A stretch of DNA of 23,079 nt from JAWXCM01 sp034408745. Lineage in GTDB: Bacteria > Acidobacteriota > Terriglobia > Bryobacterales > Bryobacteraceae. The stretch is taken from the NCBI GenBank assembly GCA_034408745.1, contig JAWXCM010000172.1:1-23079 (forward strand), written 5' to 3'. The position numbers were made by a program, and so were the translations under genes. Positions 15,783-23,079 of the stretch are shown piece after piece. Positions within the stretch are counted from its first letter, which is position 1, and each line of letters starts with the position of its first letter. Under the pieces are notes generated by a model. It saw nothing but the letters and a program-made list of their open reading frames with translations. It did not search any database and was not told the DNA's origin.

Positions 15783-16793
15783 ATGATCCTGCCAGAGACG
15801 TATCTCGCGACACTGCTGTTGAGCATATTCTCCATGCTTTGTTGGGGAACGTGGGCAAATGCCTACAAATTGACGAAGAAATGGCGTTTCGAGCTGTTTT
15901 ATTTCGATTACGCCATCGGGGTGGCTCTCGCCGGAATCGCCGCAGCCCTCACGTTCGGGAGCTATGGCGAGGGCATGACCTTCCTCGATAATCTCGACAT
16001 CGCCGGAAAACGTCAGATGGGTATGGCTATTGTGGCCGGCGCCATTTTCAACCTGGCGAATATTCTGCTCGTCGCCGCCATCTCACTGGCGGGAATGGCC
16101 GTGGCTTTCCCCGTCGGTATCGGTCTGGCTTTGGTGATCGGCGTCGTCGTGAACTACATTCTGAAGCCCGCCGGTAACCCAATGTTTGTGTTTGGGGGCG
16201 TGTTGCTGGTGATGGCGGCGATCGTGGTGGACGCTCTTGCCTACGCCCATCATGCACAGACTAAAGGTACCCACCAGAAGGTAGGACTCAAAGGCCTGGC
16301 TCTGAGTATTGGCAGCGGCATTCTGATGGGCACCTTCTATCCGATTGTGCAGATGTCGATGGAAAGCGAGATCGGTCTGGGGCCCTACACCGCTGGCCTG
16401 CTCTTTTCGATCGGTGTGCTGATTAGCACATTCGTCTTCAACCTCTACTTCATGAACCTTCCGGTTCACGGGACCCCGGTGCCGATCGGCGCGTACTTCC
16501 AGGGAAGCAGCCGTAACCACTTACTTGGCCTCATTGGTGGCATTCTCTGGTGCGCTGGCGCCATAACGAACTTCGTCGCAGGTTCGGCTTCAGGGCCTGC
16601 TCAGATCGGGCCAGCTGTGAGCTATGGTCTGGGTCAGGGCGCCACTATGATCAGCGCCTTCTGGGGCGTGTTTGTGTGGAAGGAATTTGCCGGAGCCACA
16701 CCCAAAGTCCGCAACATGCTGATCCTTATGTTTGCTCTGTTCCTTACCGGACTCGGCCTGGTCAGCGTGGCGCCGCTCTTCGTTCAGAAATAG
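15783..16793 (+). CDS. GRP/DMT-family sugar permease-like membrane protein
   Basis: A 336-residue integral membrane protein with about ten hydrophobic helices in two similar halves, the layout of the glucose/ribose porter (GRP) branch of the drug/metabolite transporter superfamily. Family-like features are FSMLCWGTWANAYKLT near the start, IFNLANILLVAAISLAGMAVAFPVGIGLALVIGV, and a second half with GILMGTFYPIVQMSM and ILWCAGAITNFVAG. Relatives include GlcU and RhaT-like sugar permeases driven by ion gradients; the substrate here is not known. The ATG at 15783 is the only sensible start. The gene converges on the AlaX-like gene, and the two coding regions overlap by 10 bp (16784-16793) with no room for a terminator between them. 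Confidence 0.85.
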   Translation: MILPETYLATLLLSIFSMLCWGTWANAYKLTKKWRFELFYFDYAIGVALAGIAAALTFGSYGEGMTFLDNLDIAGKRQMGMAIVAGAIFNLANILLVAAISLAGMAVAFPVGIGLALVIGVVVNYILKPAGNPMFVFGGVLLVMAAIVVDALAYAHHAQTKGTHQKVGLKGLALSIGSGILMGTFYPIVQMSMESEIGLGPYTAGLLFSIGVLISTFVFNLYFMNLPVHGTPVPIGAYFQGSSRNHLLGLIGGILWCAGAITNFVAGSASGPAQIGPAVSYGLGQGATMISAFWGVFVWKEFAGATPKVRNMLILMFALFLTGLGLVSVAPLFVQK

Positions 16794-17959
16794 CCGCGCA
16801 GGGCCGACAGCACCGCATCGAGAGACGCACGGTCCGCAACACTGCCCTGAGCCAGCAGGGCAGTCCCTCCGCCGCGTCCGCCATGTTTCGACAGCAACTC
16901 TTTCAGAATCGAACCTGCATTTTGACCGGCGTCTGCCGATACCGCCACCAGCACCGCGGGCTTCGCCGTCGCCGCCGCGATGTAGACGGCCTGTGATCCC
17001 GCGGTAAACGACTGCGCCTCTGCCCGCATCTCTTCGCCGATCGATTCCGCCACCCGCACAGAAACGCGCCTGCCCGCCGGCGTCGCCTCGGTGCGGGAGT
17101 ACAGATCCCGCCCGGTAAACTGCGCCAGCTCCAGCGCGACGCGCCTCCTTTCCTTCTCCGCTTCGGCCAGCCGCCCCGACCAGTTCGACGCGACTCCGGC
17201 CGTATCGTCGATGGCGGCGCTCATTGTCTCCGATATTGCGCTGAGCAGTCGAAAGTCCGTCGTTGCACGCCGCGCAGCACGCAGACCGCAGACAAATTCC
17301 AGTCGCGTGTTGCCGCGAATTCTTTCCGTCTTTCGCAGCAGAATGCAGCCGATTTCGCCCGTCGACCGGACATGAGTTCCGCCACACGCGCTGCGGTCCA
17401 GCCCCTCGATAGTCACGATTCGCAGAGTGCCTGTGCGCTCCGATGTCTTTCGGAGACCCTCCACAGAGCCGGCATCTTCGAAATCGATGCGTACGCCCCG
17501 GTTCTCGGCGATTAACTCATTGGCCCGCACCTCGGCGGCTGCCATCTGGCTGGCACTCAGAGACGGGCAACCCAGCTCGATGGTGGACAGTTCTGCTCCC
17601 ATGTGGAAGCTCCGCGTTTCAAAGCCGAACAGATCCACAAACACGGCCGACAGCAGGTGCTGACCGGTGTGCTGCTGCATGTGGTCGAAGCGCCGCGCCC
17701 AGTCTACGTCGCCCGTCAACGGTCCGCCAGAGGCATCCAGCGGGCTAGCCAGCACGTGTACCACGGCGCCGTCCTCCCGATCCTCCACCGACACTACCGG
17801 GATGCCTCCCAGCGTTCCCGTGTCGTGCGGCTGGCCTCCCGATGTCGGATAAAAAGCGGAACGGTCGAGCACGACCCGGGTTAAGTCCGGGCCATGCTCG
17901 ACCGTGTGTGCTTCAAACTGGACCCTGTACGGGTCGATGTAATAGAGCCGTTCTGTCAC
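16784..17959 (-). CDS. Alanyl-tRNA editing protein AlaX-L with DHHA1-type C-terminus
   Basis: A 391-residue protein related to the editing half of alanyl-tRNA synthetase, lacking the aminoacylation domain. The N-terminal domain has FYPTSGGQPHDTG (37-49); the zinc-binding editing site is HTGQH (His97, His101) plus CGGTH (Cys192, His196). A linker with Arg/Glu-rich coil (LAEAEKERRRVALELA) leads to a C-terminal DHHA1-like domain with the glycine-rich GGRGGGTALLAQG near 365. This long architecture (AlaX-L) hydrolyses Ser- or Gly-mischarged tRNA-Ala in trans, guarding translation fidelity. The start is GTG at 17959, overlapping the TGA of the TIGR03437 gene (GTGA), so translation is probably coupled to it. 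The 3' end overlaps the convergent permease gene by 10 bp. Confidence 0.92.
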   Translation of the reverse strand: MTERLYYIDPYRVQFEAHTVEHGPDLTRVVLDRSAFYPTSGGQPHDTGTLGGIPVVSVEDREDGAVVHVLASPLDASGGPLTGDVDWARRFDHMQQHTGQHLLSAVFVDLFGFETRSFHMGAELSTIELGCPSLSASQMAAAEVRANELIAENRGVRIDFEDAGSVEGLRKTSERTGTLRIVTIEGLDRSACGGTHVRSTGEIGCILLRKTERIRGNTRLEFVCGLRAARRATTDFRLLSAISETMSAAIDDTAGVASNWSGRLAEAEKERRRVALELAQFTGRDLYSRTEATPAGRRVSVRVAESIGEEMRAEAQSFTAGSQAVYIAAATAKPAVLVAVSADAGQNAGSILKELLSKHGGRGGGTALLAQGSVADRASLDAVLSALRGYF

Positions 17960-19692
17960 TCAATGGCAATCGTAACGCGATTGCTCACCCCGTCGTCGCC
18001 GGACAGAGCCACCGCCACGTTGTCGCCGCGCGGAGTTTCCGCCGGAATCGTGACGTTGATCTGATAGAGCCCGACGAAATTGGGCGTCAGTCCGACGAAG
18101 AACGGCGTGACTTCCACGCTGTTACCGCCGAACGGACCCGCGAAACCGAACGTGACCCGGAAATTCCCAACGCCGCGCGCCAGCGGACTCGCCGGCGAGC
18201 CAACGCCGCTTGCCACGGCCGGATTCGTCGGACCCACCCCGATGGCATACATCACCAGCGTGTCGCCCGGCCTGGCCCGCCTGCTGTTCAGACCCGCGAT
18301 CGGTACGATCGGGAACGAACCGTCCTGGTTGACGACGATGCCGTAGTCGCCAATCCCCAGCCGCAGCAGCCGCGGAGCCCCGCGAACCACCCGGGTTGAA
18401 ATCCGGTTGCTGGCAGTCCCGCCGCGTTCCACACGAATGGTCACGTCACCTGTCGGTGCGTTGTAGGGCACCTGGAAATTCACCTGACCATACGAAGCGT
18501 AGTAGACCGGAGCCGGCGTGTCATTGACAAACACCTTCACGCCGCCAAGGTCCGTCCCCAGAGGCAGGGAAGTAGCCGCCACCGGGTCGCCGGAGAGGAT
18601 CTGTTCCCCGAAAAGCGCCGCAATCGTACCCTGGCCCAGGTAGTCGCTGTCGCCGACGCCATTGTTGATGACGCCGCCGTAGCTGAGCACTGGAGCGCCC
18701 GCCGCGATCACCTGCAGTCGAACCGGCACCGTGATCGCACCCTGAACGGCGTTGCTGGCAACGGCAAGCGACCCGTCATAGGTCCCTGCCGCGAGCCCCG
18801 TGGCATTCGCCGTCACAGTGACGATGTTGGTGTTCGCGACCCGCTCCGCTGTCAGCCAGGAACCGCCGGTTGACGTTGTCGCCGTCACCCCGCTGACCGT
18901 CAGATTACCGGAGCCGCGGTTGCTAAGAACCAGATTCTGGACCAGCTTCGGGCCATTCGGCGCGCCGCGGAAATCGAGCCGCTCCGCCGAAAGATCCGCA
19001 ATCGGCGAACTGGTGATCCGCATCGTGACCGGAACCGCGCGATTCTCGCCCGCGATGGTCGAGCCAGCTACTGTGATCTGGCCGTTGTAGGTACCTTCGC
19101 CCAGCCCGGAGGTGGATGCCGTCATCCGGAACGGAATCGTCACACCGAACCGGAAACTGCCGAAGCTCTCGGCGTTTACCGCCAGCCACTGCACGTTGTT
19201 TTGCGTTGTGACGGAAGTCTGTAGCGGCGCGATGCCGTTGAACGAAATCGTCTGGCTGCCGCCGGTTGTCGGAAGGTAGAAATCCGCACGCTGCGGGACC
19301 GTTCCGCCAACACTGACGGTGACCGTAACCGTCTGAGGTGCATCTACTGCGTTGGGATCGGAAATCGTGATAACGCCGGTATACAAACCAGCTGCCAGAG
19401 TGCCGGGGCGAATATCGATGTTGATCGGAGTACACGTCAGGAAAGCGGCACACTCCCGGGGCGTGCCGGCTGTTGGGACCAGCCACGTTACGGAGGAGGT
19501 GAGCTGCAGGTTGAGATTACCGTCTCCAGCGTTGGAGGCATCCACGCTGGCGGTCCCGGTGCCATTTGTGGCTACCGGCACCGGACCGACGGTCGTCTGT
19601 GACAAACGAAGTTTGGGCGCAGCCGTCAACAGCTGCGAACCGAAAACAATACTGAGGACGAGCAGATTCCGAAATCCGGGCTTTAGACCCAC
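17956..19692 (-). CDS. Secreted multidomain beta-sandwich protein with C-terminal TIGR03437 domain
   Basis: A 578-residue exported protein. The signal peptide (GFRNLLVLSIVFGSQLLTAAP) precedes two or three Ig/BACON-like repeats of about 100 residues with recurring 'AGTYDGSLAVASNA-QG-ITVPV' and 'GTYNGQITVAGS' patterns. The last ~215 residues, from APVLSYGGVINNGVGDSDYLGQGTIAALFG onward, form the TIGR03437 domain (GQVNFQVPYNAPTG, PGDTLVMYAIGVGPTNPAVASG), abundant in Solibacter-type acidobacteria; its function is unknown and a surface or extracellular role is assumed. I chose GTG at 19692 rather than ATG at 19719: AAGGAG precedes the GTG by a proper distance and the signal peptide then starts cleanly. 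It overlaps nuoA by 10 bp and alaX by 3 bp. Confidence 0.9.
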   Translation of the reverse strand: MGLKPGFRNLLVLSIVFGSQLLTAAPKLRLSQTTVGPVPVATNGTGTASVDASNAGDGNLNLQLTSSVTWLVPTAGTPRECAAFLTCTPINIDIRPGTLAAGLYTGVITISDPNAVDAPQTVTVTVSVGGTVPQRADFYLPTTGGSQTISFNGIAPLQTSVTTQNNVQWLAVNAESFGSFRFGVTIPFRMTASTSGLGEGTYNGQITVAGSTIAGENRAVPVTMRITSSPIADLSAERLDFRGAPNGPKLVQNLVLSNRGSGNLTVSGVTATTSTGGSWLTAERVANTNIVTVTANATGLAAGTYDGSLAVASNAVQGAITVPVRLQVIAAGAPVLSYGGVINNGVGDSDYLGQGTIAALFGEQILSGDPVAATSLPLGTDLGGVKVFVNDTPAPVYYASYGQVNFQVPYNAPTGDVTIRVERGGTASNRISTRVVRGAPRLLRLGIGDYGIVVNQDGSFPIVPIAGLNSRRARPGDTLVMYAIGVGPTNPAVASGVGSPASPLARGVGNFRVTFGFAGPFGGNSVEVTPFFVGLTPNFVGLYQINVTIPAETPRGDNVAVALSGDDGVSNRVTIAIE

Positions 19693-20039
19693 TCGAGAGC
19701 TCCTTTTTTCCATGCCCACAGGTAACCGACGACCAGAATCGCCAGAAAGACGGTCACCTCAGCTACGCCAAACCAGCCCAACTGCTGATAGCGCACCGCC
19801 CACGGAAACAGAAACACAGCCTCCACGTCGAAAATTACGAACAGGATGGCAATGATGTAAAAACGGACGGTGTACCGGCCGCGGGAATCGGATGCGGCCT
19901 GAATTCCGCATTCGTAGGCTTCAAGCTTGGTACGCGACGGCGCCGACGGCCGTATCAGTTTGGCCCCTGCAAGGACTACGATCGGAAACAGGATCGCAAT
20001 CACAAGGAAGAGGAAGATTGGCAAATAACCACCAGGCAT
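19683..20039 (-). CDS. nuoA: NADH-quinone oxidoreductase subunit A (complex I)
   Basis: A 118-residue inner-membrane subunit of complex I (mitochondrial ND3 homologue) with three helices. The diagnostic loop is AYECGIQAASDSRGRYTVRFY (41-61), where Cys44 is the conserved cysteine of the quinone-site loop, followed by helix 2 IIAILFVIFDVEAVFLFPW with the conserved DVE at 71-73. The family places the loop next to the quinone channel. GAGGG lies about 6 nt before the ATG at 20039. nuoB and later genes do not follow; instead a secreted TIGR03437 protein overlaps by 10 bp, then an AlaX gene. nuoA is read away from cysE. Confidence 0.96.
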   Translation of the reverse strand: MPGGYLPIFLFLVIAILFPIVVLAGAKLIRPSAPSRTKLEAYECGIQAASDSRGRYTVRFYIIAILFVIFDVEAVFLFPWAVRYQQLGWFGVAEVTVFLAILVVGYLWAWKKGALEWV

Positions 20040-20048
20040 TTCGCCCTC

Positions 20049-20076
20049 ACTATAACATCAATTCGACTGGCGTGAA
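20049..20076 (-). promoter_or_regulatory. Candidate promoter for nuoA
   Basis: On the minus strand TATAGT (complement of 20049-20054) is preceded, with a 16-bp spacer, by TTCACG (complement of 20071-20076; 4 of 6 matches). It lies in the 72-bp divergent gap between nuoA and cysE. The predicted start of transcription falls only a few bases before the ATG, which conflicts with use of the GAGGG ribosome-binding site, so the assignment is weak. Confidence 0.25.
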
Positions 20077-20111
20077 CCCGTTGTCCAGTGCGCGATAATG
20101 AGAGGAAGTCC

Positions 20112-20762
20112 ATGTTTACGACGGTCCGGGAACAGATCGATACGATCTTCCGGGAAGATCCGGCTGCAAAGAGCATAATCGAGATCGTTCTCTGCTATCC
20201 CGGCTTCCATGCCATCCTGATGCATCGCCTGGCTCACTGGCTCTATCAGGCAAGGGTGCCGCTGTTGCCCCGTGTCCTGTCTCAGGTTAGCCGGTTCTTC
20301 ACCGGCATCGAAATTCACCCTGGTGCGACTATCGGCCGACGTTTCTTTATCGACCACGGAACCGGAGTGGTAATCGGGGAGACAACCGAGATCGGCGACG
20401 ATGTCCTCATCTACCAGAACGCCACGCTCGGCGGAACGGGCAAGGAAAAGGGCAAGCGCCACCCGACCATCGGCAATAACGTGGTCATTGGCGCGGGCGC
20501 CAAGGTGCTCGGCAACATTACGATCGGAAATTGTGTGAAAATCGGCGCAGGCTCCGTGGTGGTTAAACCCGTACCCGACGATTCCACTGTTGTCGGTATT
20601 CCCGGCCGCGTAGTCCGGTCCCGGGCCGCCCAGGTCGCGCCGCTCGAACACGGCCAGCTTCCCGACCCGCAAGGGCAGGCTATGGACGACCTGACGCGGC
20701 GCATCGAGTTGCTGGAGCAGACGATCCGCGAACTTGTATCCGAGCGCGCCGCAATTCGCTGA
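20112..20762 (+). CDS. cysE: Serine O-acetyltransferase
   Basis: A 216-residue cytoplasmic enzyme that acetylates L-serine from acetyl-CoA, the committing step of cysteine synthesis. An N-terminal helical part (LCYPGFHAILMHRLAHWLY, 28-45) leads into the left-handed beta-helix: IEIHPGATIGRRFFIDHGTGVVIGETTEIGDDVLIYQNATLGGTG, with Asp81-His82 the catalytic region and His117 in GKRHPTIG. The C-terminal tail (after 180) is a charged helix (DDLTRRIELLEQTIRELVSERAA) and lacks the Ile terminus that docks into CysK in many cysE proteins, so synthase complex formation is doubtful. Length fits the short EpsC/CysE group. ATG at 20112 is chosen over the upstream GTG-type extension at 20088 because AGAGGAAG lies just before it. 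Feedback inhibition by cysteine is usual for the family, not visible here. Confidence 0.94.
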   Translation: MFTTVREQIDTIFREDPAAKSIIEIVLCYPGFHAILMHRLAHWLYQARVPLLPRVLSQVSRFFTGIEIHPGATIGRRFFIDHGTGVVIGETTEIGDDVLIYQNATLGGTGKEKGKRHPTIGNNVVIGAGAKVLGNITIGNCVKIGAGSVVVKPVPDDSTVVGIPGRVVRSRAAQVAPLEHGQLPDPQGQAMDDLTRRIELLEQTIRELVSERAAIR

Positions 20763-20803
20763 AAACAATTTGGTTTTTTCCCGCGTCTTTACGTGGACAA
20801 TTC

Positions 20804-22330
20804 ATGCGATTTGCTATCACCGCCTGCCTCATCGCTCCGCTGATCCTTTCGGCGCAATTCGGCTGGCTCGGCAGAAATGACCATTTCGTTCCGACGGCAA
20901 CCGTCGCCGGGATCGGCGTGGGCCGTGCCGAACTCTCCGATATCGAACTCGCCCGCCGCGCGGAGCAGATGATCGATTCCCAAACCTTCGCCATCCTCCG
21001 CGACCCTCAGGCATTGTCCGGGGCCGAGAGGATCACTGGGCCAAAACTAACCCGCATCTTCGAAGATGCTTCGCGCCGTTCCGGGCTGCCTGCCAGCTTT
21101 ATCGCGGCCATCGCTTATCTGGAAAGCTGGGGGCGGCCGGACGTACAAAGCTCCGCCGGACCCAAAGGCATCATGCAGATCGCCCACGCGACGGCGAAGT
21201 CGATGGGCCTGCAAATCAACTACGCGACTAAGTACCGCCAGGTCACCGAGAAGGTCCAGCAGCGCAAGAAGGGATCGAAGAAGTCAACCCCTGTCACCCG
21301 AACTCGCAAGATCCCCTACACTGTCCTGGTGCGCGACGAGCGCCTCATGCCGGAAAAAGCGGTCCCGGCGGCAGCCATGTATCTGGCGCGTCTCGAGCAG
21401 CGCTACGGTGGCCGCGACTGGGCTGTCTGGGCCTATCATTGCGGCGAGGGCTGCATCGCTGAAGTCCGCGGCATCGCCGACCGAGCCAGGCTAAAAGAGC
21501 CCGTCACCGTCTCCCGTGTGTTCTTCGGAGCAAACCCGGCCCGCCATGTGGAACTGCACCGTGTGATCCAGAAACATATGGATCGCGACTACTCGCCTAC
21601 GTACTTCTTCCGCATCAAGCGGGCCGAGGAACTCCTTGCGGTGTATAAGGATGACCCTTCACAGTTCAAGAAGATGTTTAACGAGTACCGCTTCCGAATC
21701 AACCCTGATCAGCGAGCCCCACATCGCCTGACCGTCTGGCTGAAACCCGACGATCTGGCTTACCGGACGTGTGAAGACATGCGACGCGAAGCCGGCTCGA
21801 GCCTCGTGAAAGCCCTTGATGATCCAAAGTACTTCGGCTTCAGCCTTGCGGCCGCAATCGGCCAGGACGATCCGAAAAATCGCGAGTACTACCTGCAGGC
21901 ATCGCAGGCTGCCATCGGGACCGTTGCATACATCGCATGGGAAACCCGACGCCTGCATGAGGCGATGAAGCCGAAGAATGAGAAGTTTGTGCCTCTGGAG
22001 GTCGCGTCTCTGGTACGCCCGCTCGACCGGGAGGAGCGTACGCTCGACCCAAAGACAGAACTTCCCTCGCACTGCTCCGGTCAGGTCTTTGACCTCAACG
22101 TCGCCGCGTTGCCATCGGGTGAGCGCGACGCTCTGGAATTCGTCCTGTCCGACCTTGGCTTCAGCGGACATCTCGGCTTTATCCGCGAGTCGGCCAGCGC
22201 CACCTTCCACATCGGCGCCGCACCCACCGCCCGCGACTTCTTCGCGCGTGTGTATCGAGAAGCCTCGACGGCGCGCGAGCACGCCGCGAACGTCAACGGT
22301 CCGACTGCGGGCGCTGAAAACGAGTTCTAA
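20804..22330 (+). CDS. Exported lytic transglycosylase with C-terminal M15/LAS-like domain
   Basis: A 508-residue envelope protein. Residues 1-17 form a signal peptide. A region at 80-225 is a lysozyme-like transglycosylase (SLT) domain: IAAIAYLESWGRPDVQSSAGPKGIMQI with catalytic Glu107, and WAYHCGEGCIAEV further on. It would cleave peptidoglycan glycan strands to anhydromuramic ends. A Lys/Arg-rich insertion (residues 148-170) interrupts the domain. The C-terminal part (about 418-485) contains HCSGQVFD (His423 ... Asp430), matching the zinc motif HxxGxxxD of M15/VanY-type LAS peptidases, and a later FHIG with His469 that could be the third ligand. This suggests a second, peptide-directed activity, but only by motif. 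The gene starts 42 nt after cysE, possibly cotranscribed. Its 3' end overlaps a convergent gene by 38 bp. Confidence 0.82.
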   Translation: MRFAITACLIAPLILSAQFGWLGRNDHFVPTATVAGIGVGRAELSDIELARRAEQMIDSQTFAILRDPQALSGAERITGPKLTRIFEDASRRSGLPASFIAAIAYLESWGRPDVQSSAGPKGIMQIAHATAKSMGLQINYATKYRQVTEKVQQRKKGSKKSTPVTRTRKIPYTVLVRDERLMPEKAVPAAAMYLARLEQRYGGRDWAVWAYHCGEGCIAEVRGIADRARLKEPVTVSRVFFGANPARHVELHRVIQKHMDRDYSPTYFFRIKRAEELLAVYKDDPSQFKKMFNEYRFRINPDQRAPHRLTVWLKPDDLAYRTCEDMRREAGSSLVKALDDPKYFGFSLAAAIGQDDPKNREYYLQASQAAIGTVAYIAWETRRLHEAMKPKNEKFVPLEVASLVRPLDREERTLDPKTELPSHCSGQVFDLNVAALPSGERDALEFVLSDLGFSGHLGFIRESASATFHIGAAPTARDFFARVYREASTAREHAANVNGPTAGAENEF

Positions 22331-23079
22331 GAGGCTGCAACAGCCGCAAGGCTGGACGGGTCTGATACTCCCGCCGCCACGCCCGGGTCGCGGGAGTTTC
22401 CGGGAAGTGCTCATCGGATTCGTAGGGATACTTCGACATTCCGTGGAAGGGTAGCGGCTCGGTGGTTTGCGAGTAGGCCGTGTTGGCGTCCCGATCCTTC
22501 GCCCAGCCACTCACGCTCAACACGTAATCGCGGGTAAACCCCGCCTCAGGGGCTGCCAGGCCGCGCGGGTCGAACAACAGACGAATCTCGTCGCCCGACC
22601 CCATTACGGTCAGCAGATTATCGTTGCCCGAAAGCAGCGGCGTCACATCGCCGTAGCGCGTGTAGAGCCCCGGAGTTGGATTCCACAGGCTAAACGGAAC
22701 TGCGCCCCCATACTGGAACTGTTCTGGCTGGAGCCGCCTCGGATGAACTTTGTTGGGCGAGAATCCGCGAAACCCGAGGCTCGCCGTATGCAACGGAATC
22801 GCGCTGACTCGCTCTGGCTTTCGGACCGACGTGCTCAGCCAGATCTCGTCCCAGTACACGCACAGGTTGGTTACGATCCGCACTTCCCGCCGAGCCGACC
22901 GCCATTTCCCGGTCAGGTCCACCGCAATAGTCTTGGGCTTGCCCGCTGGCATACCCATGTCTTCGATCACCGTCACCCACCGCCCCGCCTTATCCCGAAC
23001 CTGAAGCGACGGCGGAATCAGCCCGCCCTTGCCCTCCTGGGCCGCCCCCACGAAGGTGCTGCCGTCCGCCCAGTCCACC
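22293..23079 (-). CDS. C-terminal part of a large FG-GAP/ASPIC-UnbV (CRTAC1-like) or TPR protein, partial
   Basis: Only the last 261 residues are in the window; the start lies beyond the right edge. The segment GKGGLIPPSLQVRDKAGRWVTVIEDMGMPAGKPKTIAVDLTGKW followed by VRIVTNLCVYWDEIWLS is a block I associate with the C-termini of exported repeat proteins with FG-GAP or ASPIC/UnbV domains common in acidobacteria. The following part (RRLQPEQFQYGGAVPFSLWNPTPGLYTRYGDVTPLL) is typical of the same ending. The function is unknown; an extracellular binding role is inference. The final ~15 residues (after LRLLQPL) run across the end of the transglycosylase gene, giving a 38-bp convergent overlap. The gene has no visible terminator. 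Confidence 0.7.
   Translation of the reverse strand, partial: VDWADGSTFVGAAQEGKGGLIPPSLQVRDKAGRWVTVIEDMGMPAGKPKTIAVDLTGKWRSARREVRIVTNLCVYWDEIWLSTSVRKPERVSAIPLHTASLGFRGFSPNKVHPRRLQPEQFQYGGAVPFSLWNPTPGLYTRYGDVTPLLSGNDNLLTVMGSGDEIRLLFDPRGLAAPEAGFTRDYVLSVSGWAKDRDANTAYSQTTEPLPFHGMSKYPYESDEHFPETPATRAWRREYQTRPALRLLQPLRTRFQRPQSDR

Noticed and set aside
20761..20785. Possible terminator after cysE (AAAAC, then GTTTTTT)
   Set aside because: The stem is only five mostly A-T pairs, too weak, and the next gene lies in the same direction 42 nt later.

Overview
The window looks like chromosomal DNA of an acidobacterium of the Solibacter/Bryobacter type. The main clue is a secreted protein ending in the ~215-residue domain known as TIGR03437 (17956-19692), a family heavily expanded in that group. 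A GC-rich codon pattern and a partial FG-GAP/ASPIC-UnbV type C-terminus at the right edge fit the same assignment. This placement is inference from protein families; there is no rRNA in the window. I see no tRNA, rRNA or CRISPR array.

Layout. 1-1920 (minus): the first codons of a probable ISAzo13-type transposase at the left edge, a histidine phosphatase, and a truncated, frameshifted copper-type P-ATPase remnant. 1954-8266 (plus): a tightly packed run of DUF177 (yceD), rpmF, plsX, a flavin disulfide-reductase homologue, a three-gene osmoprotectant-type ABC importer and a renalase-like flavoprotein. 8384-9087 (plus): a broken two-domain VOC gene. 9094-13505 (minus): an L-fucose isomerase-like protein, a membrane-anchored Pro/Ala-rich glycine-zipper protein and a secreted serine beta-lactamase-like hydrolase. 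13570-14159 (plus): wreckage of an SRPBCC-type gene. 14199-16793 (plus): a STAS anti-sigma-factor antagonist overlapping a thioredoxin-fold protein, then nuoI and a GRP-type sugar permease. 16784-20039 (minus): nuoA, the TIGR03437 protein and a long AlaX-type tRNA editing protein, read in that order with overlapping ends. 20112-22330 (plus): cysE and a lytic transglycosylase carrying a C-terminal M15/LAS-like motif. 22293-23079 (minus): the C-terminus of a large exported protein.

How the genes work together. The plus run at 1954-8266 couples the usual ribosomal protein L32 / phospholipid initiation genes to redox and osmolyte-uptake genes in the place where fabH or fabD often sits. Two respiratory complex I genes, nuoI and nuoA, lie about 4 kb apart on opposite strands, each without other nuo genes in the window. 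Three separate genes are visibly decayed, and a transposase lies at one edge, so the window mixes conserved core genes with eroding accessory genes. No clear, wholly new multi-gene system stands out. The best leads are the nuoA-TIGR03437-alaX overlap cluster with its possible antisense reach over nuoI, the transglycosylase/LAS-like fusion, and the disulfide reductase homologue without the canonical His-Glu pair.
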